Source: Lepidostoma basale
Taxonomy: Eukaryota > Arthropoda > Insecta > Trichoptera > Lepidostomatidae
DNA length: 64,000 nt
Direction of reading: 5' to 3'
Assembly (NCBI GenBank): GCA_022606425.2
Contig: JAHDVF020000893.1
Span: forward strand, 62,001-126,000
Shown here: positions 19,522 through 32,500 of the stretch, piece by piece
How positions within the stretch are numbered: position 1 is the stretch's first letter
Layout: each line of letters opens with the position of its first letter
Translations under genes and position numbers: made by a program
The notes under the pieces: generated by a model
Database searches by the model: none
What the model saw: only the letters and a program-made list of their open reading frames with translations
Told to the model about the DNA's origin: nothing

Positions 19522-19976
19522 AAAATATTATTAAAAATTCCTTTATAATAAATGTTTAATTTAATTCAACTTGGGTTTATGGCTTCAACCAGTTTCGGCA
19601 GCTTGCTGCTATCATCTAACTGTGATATTATCTTCATCTTCTGTGTCACTATAACATCCAGTGTCCCTGGAAACAACACAATGTCGGCCAAACCTTCCAC
19701 CGCAATGGTAAGAGAAAGAAGAGATGTAGACCGTTTTAGAGCCACCTCTGTGATAAATAAAGCGTTCTTACCATCGATATGAAGAAGATCATGTAGTCTA
19801 ATCGGTTTCTAAGTTAAGACATCGCAAAGGATTGACCAAAATTGGCTTCGCGATCGACTTGTTGGCCACCCTTGCACTATATCATAAATGAAATATTTCT
19901 TCTCAGAAAGGAATGGTTGTGATTAATACGAATGAATATTATTACATATTTTCTAAAAGATTTTTTCTAGGGGAAT

Positions 19977-20058
19977 AACACGTAACACGGTGAAAATTTC
20001 ATTCGCATAAAATGAAATAAAACTTGTTAAAAACAGACATTTTCATTTGTATTAATCA
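19977..20058. repeat. Palindromic MITE, family M-1, copy c (half element)
   Basis: Only the right half is recognisable, from AATAACACGTAAC through GAAATAAAACTTGTTAAAAACAGACATT to TTTGTATTAATCAA. It abuts a separate foldback element that begins at about 20069. Confidence 0.55.
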
Positions 20059-20068
20059 ATTAATGTGG

Positions 20069-20282
20069 AAATTAGAATTAAACACTTTTATAACGTTGTA
20101 TAAAACCACTTTATTTTGAGTCAGGAGCGCCAAACGGTTTCACTATGTAACGTGCTTCATCAGGGCTATACACAAACAGTTTGTGTATAGCCCCTCGTTA
20201 CAGAGTAAAACCGGTTGGCGCTCCTGACTCAAAATAAAGTGCTTTTATACAACATTATAAAAGTGTTTAATTCTAATTTTAA
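20069..20282. repeat. Foldback (long inverted repeat) element F-1, copy 1
   Basis: The left arm reads AAATTAGAATTAAACACTTTTATAACGTTGTATAAAACCACTTTATTTTGAGTC in short blocks. The right arm is its inverse (GACTCAAAATAAAGTGCTTTTATAC...TTTAATTCTAATTT). The centre is itself near-palindromic (CTATACACAAACAGTTTGTGTATAG, given here as two halves). It would form a long hairpin. The organisation matches the element at 38258-38406. Confidence 0.75.
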
Positions 20283-20341
20283 ATATGGAGTTTAACAACA
20301 CTGTTCAAGAAACAATAAACAAGGAACGATTATACATTATA

Positions 20342-21622
20342 TTAGGTCCTTACATACGAAATTGGCGTTTTGCCGTACTGGCAACTTTGATCTCAAATAT
20401 CTTCTCTTTGGTTAGGAATTCCAAATTCAAATTTATACAGCTTTTTACTTAAGTATTTGTGTTTTGAAAATTATAACTCATTTGTTTTTTCCTCAATTGT
20501 TTTTGTTCTTTGCGTCACTCAGTTTACAAAATGGAAAACTTGAAATATCGCGTTATTTACGAGTACGAGTTCCACCGTGGCACCAGTGCTGCAGAAATGG
20601 CTCGAAGGATTAATGATGTGTATGGCGACGGTGCCGCAAAAGAAAACACAGTGCGTTTTTGGTTCCAACGTTTTCGTTCTGGAAATTTCGACCTGCAGAA
20701 CAAGCCCCGTGGACGGCCGGAGACCAAGGTTGATAATGAAGAATTGAAGGCTATTGTGGAATCCATCGCAAACCACGTCCGAGTTAGCTGCAGGCTGCGG
20801 TGTTAGTGATAAAACTGTTTTGATCCACTTGAAGCAAATTGGGAAGGTGAAAAAGCTTGAAAGGTGGGTACCTCACGAATTGAGTGAAGCAAATCAACAA
20901 ACGCGCGTTGACTGCTGCGTTGCATTACTCAACCGGCACAATAATTAAGGGATTTTGAATCGAATCATTACCTGTGATGAAAAGTGGATCCTCTATGATA
21001 ATCGGAAGCGCTCATCGCAATGGCTGAACCTTGCCGAACCAGCCAAACCATGCCCCAAGCGAAAATTGACTCCAAAAAATTTACTTGTGAGCGTTTGGTG
21101 GACTAGTGCTGGTGTCGTTCACCATAGCTTTCTTAAATCTGGCCAGACGATTACGGCAGATGTCTTTTGTCAGCAACTGCAAACCATGATGGAAAAACTA
21201 GCTGCTAAACAACCGACACTGGTTAATCGCTCTAGGCCACTGCTGCTTCATGCTAACGCTAGACCACACACTGCACAACAGACGGCTACCAAATTAGAAG
21301 AGCTTCAATTGAAATGTCTAAGACTTCCACCGTACTCTCCGGACTTTGCCCCAACAGATTACTATTTTTTTCGAAATTTGGATAACTTCTTGCAAGGGAA
21401 AAAATTCAACTCCGATAAGGCAGTCCAAACCGACTTCAAAGATTTTATTGATTCCCGTCCGAATGGTTTTTTTAGTAAAGCGATCGATGAACTACCTATG
21501 AGATGGCAAAAGTGCATAGATAGCAATGGTACATACTTTGATTAAATAAATATATTATATTTAAAAAAAATCAACCTTATGTTCCTCCCATACAAAAGCC
21601 AATTTCATATGTAAGGACCTAA
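20342..21622 (+). mobile_element. Full-length mariner element, cecropia-like (1281 bp)
   Basis: Terminal inverted repeats of about 30 bp start TTAGGTCCTTACATACGAAA at the left and are matched in reverse at the right (two mismatches seen), with TA target duplications at 20340-20341 and 21623-21624. The enclosed transposase is broken (separate entry). The length is typical of mariner. Confidence 0.93.
20531..21545 (+). pseudogene. Cecropia-type mariner transposase, inactivated
   Basis: The frame starts MENLKYRVIYEYEFHRGTSA and carries the paired helix-turn-helix region. It shifts frame near 20750, so the second part continues as VSDKTVLIHLKQIGKVKKLERW. A stop follows at 20946-20948, then the catalytic domain ITCDEKWILYDNRKRS runs on. 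In the second catalytic motif the usual HDNARPH reads HANARPH, so a catalytic Asp is lost. The third motif (SPDFAPTDYYFF) keeps its Asp, and the protein ends at 21545. A frameshift, a stop and the Asp loss make it a relic, though the terminal repeats are still good. Confidence 0.92.
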
Positions 21623-21624
21623 TA

Positions 21625-23548
21625 TTATGAAACAACATATATAATTAATATTATAATAAAAAGTCATTTTTTTAATACAAATCAGTGATTTATTGATAAA
21701 TGTTTAATTCTATAACAAACATAGTCCAGAGGGGTCTTCGACAGCCGGAATCTTCAGACCAACTTAAAATAAACCAACTGTACGGAGGCTAACATTTTTG
21801 GTTCTCTTTATCTCTATAAAAATAATTATAGAAAAACATACCCCAATCTTTCATAGTATAGATATAAATTATTTAAAATTTCATAATTCGAATTAATGAA
21901 AATTAAAATTTTGTAATATATGTTCTGTTAATAATTTCAAGTACTAATGTTCTAAATAATATTTTCATTTTTTTCCATTTGTACAATGGCCCAGCAGCCC
22001 CTTATAACGAGCACCGTGAGAACTGGTTGCCTGCCATGGTTTGGGCACGTATGCCAAGACCAGTCAGAGTAAGACTTAGACAGCGCCTAATGGATATTGT
22101 TCTGGCTGATCTGTCTTATTTGGGTGAAAGGGACTGCTGAGAGCAAAAGGGGGAGGATCGAGGAGCTAGGAATAACATCATCAAGAAGGCTAGAACTCTT
22201 CAAGAATTGTTACGGCCACTTAAAATAAGTTCCGTCCATTGACACGTTTGCAGTAAGCCCATAATAAAATAGAGGGTTTGTGTTATTATTACAAAGATTT
22301 GTGTTATTCCGATCAAAGAACTAAAATAACTGTTCCCAAGAGAGCTACATAGTGTGTTCAACTAAGAGAAGGAAAATTAATTGCAAGGCGCATCGCGGGT
22401 ATTGGTAATATCTATTACCCAACCTTCTGTGAAGGCTGACTCAGTCAATTTTGAATGTAATTAGTACAATACAATCTTACCTAATTAGAAGAATACGATG
22501 AATTAAAACTTAGAGAATATAACAGCAATTAAAATATTAATAAAATAAGAATTTTCGATAGAATCTTAATTTAAAACTACATATTACAAGAATATAAAAA
22601 ATATATACTTTAACCCCTTCAATCATAGCATCGTTTGCATAAATGGTGCCAAAAATCCCAAGCAATTTTGTCAAAACAAACAAAAGAAATATTAACTAAT
22701 AAAACCTTTTTTGTGGACACCTCTCTGTAATAATAAATCATTTTTATATATTTTCATTTATTTATTTGTTATAATACCAATAAATAAAAGTAACAAAAAT
22801 GTATATAAACTTGGAGGTCGGTGGCCCTGTGGGATTTCTGCAACACAGTTAAGGCCAACAAATTAAATTAAATCTGGAAAATTTCGCTACAATATAATTT
22901 CGAAAAATATTTTAAATTCAACAAAAATATTTAGTACAAGAATGTATGTTTAAAAATAATATATTTTGCAATATCCCGTGTAGAAATAAATGGCACCGAA
23001 CATCAATTGATCTGGTTTTGATTTTAGATCTTGACATAATAAGATTGTGGAAAACCAAGTTCCAATACTGAAGACACATCAACCATCATTTAATATTCAA
23101 ATATGCCTCTTTTTATTCCTACATATATAAATTCACATAAGGGCTTTCAGCTTTCAAGAGCACCACTAAAGTAAAATGATAAAAGATTTAAGTCAAAATT
23201 AACAAACGGATGATCATTATATTTCATTCAATAAGCCTGCACCAAATCAAAAAAAATTGAAGCACACTTGAAAATGTTAACAATAATAATTTGTATTAAT
23301 TATTTTAAAGATGCAACCCACGTGTATTGCATTAATTAAAAAAAAGTGTAAAAATAGTTTGCAGTGATTAACACAATATTTAAATGCATTTGAAATAAAC
23401 AACATAATTTAGAGAATATAAATATGATTTTAAATGATTATCAAGGGACTTACAATCGGGACTTCCGAACCTTGACAGTTGATAGCGGCCATATTGTTGA
23501 AGCGACATCTGTCAAATTGGCTGTCATTTATTCAGTCTGTTTTGCCAA
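21625..23548. other. AT-rich intergenic DNA with a small LINE relic
   Basis: A fragment at about 22000-22250 (plus) includes the reading L-P-W-F-G-H-V-C, the conserved WFGHV landmark of LINE reverse-transcriptase tails, with stops around it. The rest, to 23548, is strongly AT-rich and I saw no gene, RNA or clear repeat in it. Confidence 0.5.
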
Positions 23549-23690
23549 ATCACTAACTAACCATCACGCCATTTCTCCGGAGGGGTAGGCAGAGAGGATG
23601 GATTGCCACAATGCTCTGTCCTGGCATACCTCTCGGGCTTCCTCTACATTCATACATCGTACCATGCACGCACGTCGATTATTCCGACTT
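23549..23690 (-). mobile_element. LINE 3' tail fragment (GTTA-tail family, copy 4)
   Basis: Reverse complement of the 63293 tail: AACTAACCATCACGCC, GGAGGGGTAGGCAGAG, GGATTGCCACAATG, then the block around CATGCACGCACGTCG. It directly adjoins the DD41D transposase relic on its right. Confidence 0.7.
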
Positions 23691-23734
23691 CGAATGTGAC
23701 CGCCCATTTTACGGTCCACATAAGTGTCCTACCG

Positions 23735-24686
23735 AGAGAACTTCACAGTGTGGTGGATAAATTTGAATCCACTGGTTCAGTAATCAATCAACCAACACCC
23801 GTACGCCGACGAAACGCAAGATCTGCCGAAAACATCGCTGCTGTCCGTGAGAGTGTGCAGGAGAATCGAGATTTCGCATCGCTCACAAGAACTCGGCCTT
23901 TCGCAGATCACAACTTGGCGAATTTTGCGTCGTGATTTGGGCCTGCACCCATACAAAATTCAACTGATCCAGAAGCTGAAGGTAAACGAACATAGACAAC
24001 GACGTGTGTTCGCTGAATGGGCTTTGAATCAATTCGAAACTGACCCTAATTTTCATCGAAAAATCATCTTCAGCGATGAAACCCATTTCTGGATGGATGG
24101 GTATGTCAACAAACAAAATTGTCGAATTTGGGACGATACCAATCCACATAAGATCCAAGAACGTCTAATGCAACCCGAAAAAGTCACTGTTTGGTGTGGA
24201 TTTTGGCCTGGCGACGTCATCGGTTCATATTTCTTTGAGAACAACGTTGGCCAGGGCATCATTGTCAACGGCGAGCGCTATAGGTTGATGATTACCAACT
24301 TCTTTTGGCCTGAATTGGATGATATGGACACCAATGACAAGTGGTTTCAACAGGACGGCGCTACATACCACACAGCTCATGCCACATTGGACATTCTGCA
24401 CGAGCGATTTGAGGACATGGTCATCTCAAGTGGAGGTGATGTAAACTGGCCACCGAGATCGTGAGATTTGACCCCGTTAGACTTTTTCTTGTGGAGTTTT
24501 CTTAAGTCGCAGTTCTATGCGAATAAGTCACAAATCACAGCGGCCCTCAAAGCCAACATAACCCATGCCATCGGTCAAATTCAGCCTGATTTATGCGCCA
24601 GAGTCATGGAAAATTTGACATTTCGGATGCGCGCCACCCAGAGAAGCCGCGGCGGACATTTGAACAATGTTATATTCCATACATAA
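23735..24686 (+). pseudogene. DD41D-type Tc1/mariner transposase, inactivated
   Basis: The catalytic domain is well preserved: FSDETHFWMDGYVNKQNCRIW (first Asp), WFQQDGATYHTAHAT (second Asp), and DLTPLDFFLW (third Asp). Counting residues, 41 positions separate the second and third Asp, which is the DD41D arrangement. The N-terminal part (VDKFESTGSVINQPTPVRRR) is in another frame, shifted near 23875. A TGA at 24462-24464 interrupts the frame just before DLTPLD. The product would end RSRGGHLNNVIFHT. No terminal inverted repeats were recognised, so the element borders are open. Confidence 0.85.
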
Positions 24687-24689
24687 TGG

Positions 24690-26544
24690 CATCGATAGGC
24701 CTTTCAAATGAATAAAAAAATTCAATGATATCTCACACACACTTTGTTTTATTTAAATTTAAAGTTATAATATCCAACAACTCATTATGTCAGCCAATCA
24801 AATAATACAATCGGGTGTACTATCCAACAAAGAGGAATGCTGCGCGCCCTGGAACACTGGCCAATAAGAGTGTTTGATATGACAGGTAAATTCTTGATCC
24901 GAGACAAAATTAAGAAATGATATGAATTAAAAATAATAAAGTGTTAAAGTAGATATAAGCAGAATGAATTAAAGTCAACAGAGATCCCACTGTGATAATA
25001 TTAAGTCCAAGTGTAAACTCAGTATAATATAAAACAATTTCTAATTGTTATACCCATGTTATTGTTATACATATTTACTCAGGGGTCTAAATTGAAAATA
25101 TTATATCACCATAAATTTAACACCATATTTCACCTTTGAGTTTCAGAGGAGTGTTTAAATTCATAGTTATGGAATTCCATAGTGTTAATTTCTTAATTTT
25201 ATCATCGTGGGAGTACCATCCTGAAGGGTATTGCTCCCCCGCATGTTGGAAGTTTCTTTATTGGGTGTTGAAGAATATTGTTGAATGGAGAAAGAAGGGA
25301 TTCTTGGATGAAGTGATGGGTTGAGTTTGACATTTGGACTTAACCATCTGGGTAGGGAGGAGTATGGAGAGGTTGGGGGTGGCCTTAGACAGAGGCGGAG
25401 GTCTTGAGGCCGGGTGGAGACTGAGGGATGGTGCCAGAGAGAAGCCGTGGGTGGCGGCTGGTTAGCCCTGGGTATGGAACCGAGTGGAGCGAGAGTGGTA
25501 ATTATCAAAGAAACAAATATACGTATTAAAAATAATTAACACTGAAGTTAGAAAGTTTTCAATTCAAACTTGAAAGAACAAAAGTCACAGTTAATACTTT
25601 TTTTTTTTAAATATATTATTCTTTCATAGAAGAATAAATAGGGCATTTCAATAAGATCAATAGGGCATTCACAACTAATTGAAATATTATACAACATTAT
25701 TATTTAAGTTACGCTGCTACCGATAGAAAGAACAACGGCTTTTATAATTATTTCAGTCATAATTCAATACAAGCCATCCATGCGTACGTGTGCCAAGAGA
25801 GATTTATTCACCACGCCGCGCGCCGTATAGCACACGAGGACCAACAAGACGCTCCGTGTCCCGAATACGCGCACACCGACTAATTAATATGTACACGGCA
25901 GCAGAGTATCCGAGACACCAGCACTAGTCATACATGTATCAGCATCACAACAACCCACTGCCCTAGTCCTAAAACATACAACAATTGTAACCTAAACGAT
26001 AAGACAATTATTTTTATTTGATATGCTTTTTTGAGATTAGTTCAAAATATGCCAATCTCTTTTCAAAGCGTGTCCTTAAAAAAACAAATAGATTTTTTTT
26101 ATTTCCAATGAAAGGTTTAAAATGAATTATTTTAATAAAACTCGCCTAGAACATAAAAACAAATATACATATAATTCTGTATTATATTTAAAATAAGTCC
26201 AAAATAAATTTAGCAGAAACTAACGCAGGTACTAATAATATTAATTTTCTTGTAGTGTGTATAAAAATAATTTAAGATAAAATTTCTAATTTGTATAATG
26301 TAATTTGTTTGTCCGAAATTAAAGAGTAATAATAATAAATGGTCGATGGGTACTTAATTAGTATCTACTCACTCGGCTCCACTTACAAGCGGCCGGCCAA
26401 GTATTAACGTGCTTGTGGCCGCTTACATCCGTTTAAACAACGTATACCTTCATTGCCTAGGCATAAGTGGAGTTTTCGAGATCCAAGACTTGTTAAATCT
26501 GTAGCCACGTGCATTGAAGGCTGGCCGGTATCTATATTTCTCGA
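24690..26544. other. Intergenic region 3' of the CDYL-like gene
   Basis: There is no recognisable gene. A block at about 25200-25265 (GAGTACCATCCTGAAGGGTATTGCTCCCCC...) resembles 42076-42130 and so is a dispersed repeat. The sequence at 25330-25500 is locally GC-rich with an open but low-complexity frame that I do not accept as a gene. The 3' untranslated region of the CDYL-like gene must begin at 26544 and extend leftwards, but its end was not located. Confidence 0.45.
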
Positions 26545-29500
26545 CTAGTGATCACCCGGTGTCACGCAGGGGGCGCTGAGGTGGGAATGTGTGCTCCGGA
26601 TGGCATCCTGTCCCTCAACGCTGCACCAGAAGTCCACCAACCGGCTGCTCTCGTGACACAGGGCTGCTGTAATAGAAGCTACCTCGCCGTGACGCATCAC
26701 ACTCTTGATTACTCCAAAACTCTGAAACAAAATAATTCGGAGTTAAGAAAAAAGCGCCAAAACAAAGAATCCAAATGTTTCTGAAGGTTTAAGAAACACA
26801 TTAAGATTTTAATAAGATATTGACGACCTTCATGACAGAGTGGCTACAGCTATGACTGCTACACATAAGGTCCTGGGCTTGATTCCCAGTGATCCTATGA
26901 TCTAATGTAGAATTCATGTGACAATAAAATGACGATAGATTATCTATCTATCATATGTCATGAAAATCCATTTACATCAATTAGGATTGCGCTGTAATGA
27001 TGTAAAAAGCTGCTCAACAAATGCAAAATTGAGTTACCAAAGTGTAACATTTGTGTCGCGAACTCGCCCTTGCTTTAAGTATTAAATTTCTAATAGATCA
27101 ATGAAACAATGTGAAAAAAACAGTTATTTGATATATAAAAAAAATGTTATGATGGAAATCCAGTGTCAGCCTTAAGTTAAATCAAAATTGAATATGAAGT
27201 GATATAGAAGAGGAGAGTGTTCCGTATTCACCTGCGAGGGATGCAGAGCAAGGTCTGCGGCGATGGAGCGCACCTCTTCCAGGAACCGGTCGGGCCAGAG
27301 GGTGCGAGCAACCAGCCCTCGCTGCAGGGCTTCCGACGCGGTCAGCTTGCGCCCACACATGGCTAGCTCACGAGCCTAAATTTAACAAAAAAAAAACAAT
27401 TGAGAAAGTAGAAAATAAAAACTAAGATGAACAGTTTGTCAGTCCGCTGTTTGTTATATGAAGACGATCCTGTCTTAATCGTTAACAGTATGGAGAATCT
27501 GACAGTCTTTATCAAGAATGTATGAAGCATGCAATAAGAGTGACCTTGTGGTGAATGTGTCAAAGTCTATGATATTTGAGGAGAGAATGTATGACGGGTT
27601 CTGACATAAGTGCTAACGCCGAGAAATTGGAGCAATTTACCGAATTTATTTATGGAGAAACGATGAAATAAGAAAGAAATGTAAGGCAGTTGATTGCATT
27701 TTAAATAAAATTACCTAATTAAGTTTTTTTGCTTTTTTTAATTAAGTTTTTCAAAGGTGAAATAAAGTATTTTAATTTATAAAAATCATTCTCATAATGG
27801 AATTCCACACTGTTAATGGCTTAAGTTTATTAAAAACTAGTTTAACCGCCCTACCTCCAGGTAACTTTCCGAGAAACGTGCTAAAAAATTTCATTTTTTA
27901 TTAATTAAATTATTATATTTTAATTTTATTTTTTTTAATTACGAAATGTCAATAACTCGACCGCACACTTGGCCTGCCCCTTGTAAAACTATCATATTTA
28001 TAAAGACTTGTACTCGAGTGTTGTTGGCACACGCGCGTATCTCTAACAGTTTGTACATTTTAGGTACATTACTTTATCTCAAGCGCGTACGTGATACGGG
28101 ATAGCGCAGAATAGCACAGTCACAGTGATCGTATTACGTATGTTCAAATACGTAGGGTGGTTAAACAAAAAAATTACGTGGTTACCGTAGTACATATGTA
28201 AGCTATTTTTCGACATAGTCGCCATTCCTCTCAATGCAGGTGGTGAAGCGGGGTATCAACTTTTTGATGCCTTCCTCGAAGTAGTTTCCCGCCAACCCCT
28301 TCGTCCACTTCCCCACCTCCTCCTTTACCTCCTCGTCGGTTGAAAACCTTTTTCCACCCATGTGCAGCTTCAGGGAGGTAAAGAGATAGTAATCTGAAGG
28401 TGCTAGGTCAGGGAAATGCGTGGGATGGTTCAGGACATCCCATTTAAACGAAGCGAGCAGTTCCTTCTGGCATTGTCGTGCAGCAGGCCGACTCCTTTTG
28501 TCAGCATGCCTCTCTTGTTCTGAAACGCCCTCCGCAATTTTTTTTAGAGTATCACAGTATCTTGCAGAGTTGATCGTCTCCCCTTGAGGCATATATTCAA
28601 TTAAAATTATGCCTCGACTGTTCCAAAACACGGATGCCATGATTTTCTTGTCTGAAATTGTAGTTTTGAACTTTTTGGTGGAGGGTGAAGAGTTGTGATG
28701 CCACTGTTGAGACTGCCTATTGGTTTCAGGCGTATAGTGTGCAACCCAAGTTTCATCTCCAGTAAAGATGGAGCGGAGAAATTCATCTCCATGTAGTTTA
28801 CAGCACCTCAAATACTCTTGCCCGGCGCCGCGTATTTCGCACTTGGCAGGAGATTGGATTGACATTCTTCACGAAACGTATTGTCGCGTCGACACTTCTC
28901 AACGTACTGACCTCGAACCGGTCTCGTTGCGGAGAGGAAGGGTCAGGCTACACGGAAGTGTAGCCAACATGTCGAAAATAAAATTCATCCGGTCGTGAGA
29001 GCCTCAGTACACTTTTTTTCTAGATATACCTCGTAATACATAATTTGGTTGTCTTACCACTTGGGGGGGTAGGGCGTGCGGACGTGCCAGCAATGCGGCG
29101 CCTTCGGGGGGCAGTGAGCGGCGCACGCGGGGAGCCACGCAGAAGGTAGCGCGGTCCGAGGCCAGTGCCAGGTCACACAGCGTGAGGAGCGCCACGCCAG
29201 GGCCCACGCATGCAGCACCCACCCCGCACACCACAGCCGCCCGGCACTCTGACAGGGATACCATCAGCTCGCTGGAAATAAATACAAACATTCAATAAAA
29301 TTTAACTCTCTTCCATTTTAACTTCTTCAGAATTCTGGAAAATTGAAAACTAACTAACTAACTTACTAACCATCACACCGTTTTTTCCGGAGGGGTGGGC
29401 AGAAAGAATGGACTGCTACACTGTTCTTTCCTGACACACTTCTCTCGCTTCCTCAACATTACATTGTGTCATGCATGCACGTCGATTTCTCCAACTCCTC

Positions 29501-32500
29501 ACATGGCCGACTTTAATATTCTATCAATTCGGTCTTCCTCTATATCTAGTTACGTTTACATCGTTTATATACACTTTTTTATCATTCTTTCTCCGTTCAT
29601 TCTTCCCGTGTATCCAAAACATCTTAATGATCCTATCATTATTTTGTTCATAACACTTTCATTTGCACTGCATTCCCTTCTTATAGTTGCATTCGACAAT
29701 ATCATATGCATGTTTACCACATATTTCTAGTGCATTTATTCAACTTTCATCCTTCTTTCGCCAGTTCCATGCTTTACTTCCTTAAGGGTCGGCACAAGTG
29801 TCGGTCTAAGCTGTTTTTAGTTAGGCTTTTGTTTGTGATGACAACTTCAAGTGCACCCTTCACTTAGTTGCCTGCCCCAAACCTGCTTTCATTTAGCCTG
29901 TCTTTTGTAAACATGCTTCGTAAATATAATTCATCCACTTGTTCCAGTTTTTCACAATAAACATGAATATTGAAAATCTAGAACAAGTGAAATGTCAAAA
30001 GAGATAAATACTGCACAGGTATCTCTACATGAGGGAGTATGGTAACTATCCGTGGCTCTATCCCACGGCATTTCTTTTGGGTATCAACTCTCTGCAGCTT
30101 CCAAGAGATGGGCATCTTATAACCCATTTCTTTAGATTAATCAGGGGATATTTCAAGAACTTAACCGTGCTGGAGAAAGTTGGTCATTTTGTTTCTAATA
30201 GATATGTTGTTTTACCTACTGGCCGCCAGAACCAACCTGCCTCTGGCGACACTGGTGGAAAGAAGATTGACATCACGTTCATATTAGTGACAGAACGTTC
30301 AGAAGACAAATACTCTTGATTCTAGAAAGTATCTTGTCTTCCTTGAGTCGAACCATCTCTCATGCTCCATTATATACAGGGTCTGTCGCATCGAGAAGAA
30401 AATTCCTGACAGCGCTAGAAGGGGTAGCGGGATGCGCCGAGTGGTGGGGATGGTAGGGGAGAGTCGCAGCTACCAAAAGAGCCGCTGCTCAGTCCTCTCC
30501 GAGCAACGGTAGAGCTAGCACAGTGATCCGCGCAAAGTGTGTTTTGTTGTCGCGTCGGAAATCGAGATGCAACGTTTGCTGGAGCAGCGGGCAGTCATCA
30601 AATTCTGCATTCGGCTGAAAAAAACCGGTATCGAGACCCTGGCCATGATTCGGGATTGGAGATGAAGCCATGTCACAGGCAAGAGTTTACGAGTGGCACA
30701 AACAATCCCGAAACGGCCGGGAATCAATTGAAGACGATGTGCGCGTTGGACGACCGTCAACTTCCAAAACTGATGACAACGTCACGAAAGTAAGGGAAGT
30801 ATTACTATCGTCGTCTCAGTGTCCGCTTAATAGCGGAGAAGTGCAACATGAAAAAATACACAGTTCACCGCATTGTGACGGGCGATTTGCAAATGCGGAA
30901 GATTTGTGCCAATATGGTACCAAAAGTGTTAACAGATGAACAAAGGGAAACTCCGGTTCGGATTTCTCAGGACGTCCTGGAACGCAGTGAAAGTGACCAC
31001 CGGACTTCTTTTTGTTCCCCCGCATCAAGCGAAGCCTAAAGGGACGCCATTTGGAGACATTGGATGGGGTGAAAACCGCTTCAATGCAGTGCCTTAAGGG
31101 GGTTCCGTCTTCTGCCTTCCAGGGTGCCTTCCAAGAGTGGAAGAAACGCTACCAAAAGTGTATTGACGCCCAAGGGGTGTATTTTGAAGAATATTAAGTG
31201 TTTGTACGTTTATTGGCAATAAATTGTCTGAAAAAAAAACTTCTCGATACTTTTGCGACAGACCCTGTATATTTTATGTTATACCTGTTCTCAATAGATG
31301 CCTTAAACATTAATCTTTGTTTGTAATATCTTTGAGAAATAAACTGATTTGGTTACTGGAAAATCTCCCCGAGATCCTGTCCGTAACGCAAAACTTATAC
31401 GTAATGCGAAATAGAGAATATTGTTCGGTTCCGACCCAAAAGAAGATACTGGAAGGACCGCTTAGCCAGAATGGATAGTGACAGACTCGCATATACAGAC
31501 ACTTACGAAATCCCCTCCGGACACTGTCCACCTGGAAGACCACCTAATAGATACCTGCTCTCAATAGATGCCTTGACTTAAAAGTGATAAGAGCTACACA
31601 GGTAATGCTGAATGAATAATCTTGTCCTAATTATAGAGTGTTCTAGAAGGCCTGCAGCCTGAAGTACCGACCTGAAGGAGTCTACCAGCTGGTCGGCATT
31701 GGCCCTGCGCTGGTCTAGGGTGGATTGCAGCAGACCCCGCAGATCCAGCCCGCCGCAAAGGGCTCCCTCCGAGGATGTCAGCAGCACTGCCCCTGCCGAG
31801 CCCGACACTCTCACTGCCTCCGTCAACTCTAATAATACCTAGAAATTAATTATATTTTTTGTTGGAATATCAATTGCTTCGCTAATTTTAATTCAAGGGA
31901 TTGATTTGCAGCAAAGTGTAATATTATTGCCAGTTCTTGGGATGCCCCGTCATAAAACAATAACCAATAAAAAACAGTATTTTTGTAAATATACACCAAC
32001 TCAAGAAAAGTTATCATCAATCGGGTGGTGGTCCAGGGTACAGAACTCTTGGCTTCTGATCCAGGGGACTTGGTTTCATGCCTGGACATGACCAGAATCC
32101 TTCTTCATAATAATAATAATACTATCTGCTCATATTGAAGATTGTAAAATAAATTCTAATGCCATTATTCAAATCCTTGGAGTTAGTCTATTTTTTTAAA
32201 TGATGAATTAAATAAAGAACTAATTGTTAAATATTGAATAGATAGAAAAGATTTATACTCTACATACCTGGAGATCGTACAATTCTTCTGAATTTCCGGT
32301 TGGCTTCACCGTAATGTGGGCAATATTCTGGGACACGTCGATGGTGAGCTGAGTGAAGCTGCTCAAGCGCCCGATGCCGGTGGTGGGGGAGGGTCCCCCT
32401 AAACCCTCCTCGCCCCTCTTTGTGGCCTTAACTTTCTTCTGTTTCGGAGCCACTTGCGCATTATTGACCGACTTTATTTTTTTATTGACATAAGTATTTG

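Noticed and set aside
25185..25508. 107-codon minus-strand Pro/Ser-rich frame
   Set aside because: Low-complexity composition, no conserved motif, and it overlaps a dispersed repeat shared with 42076-42130.
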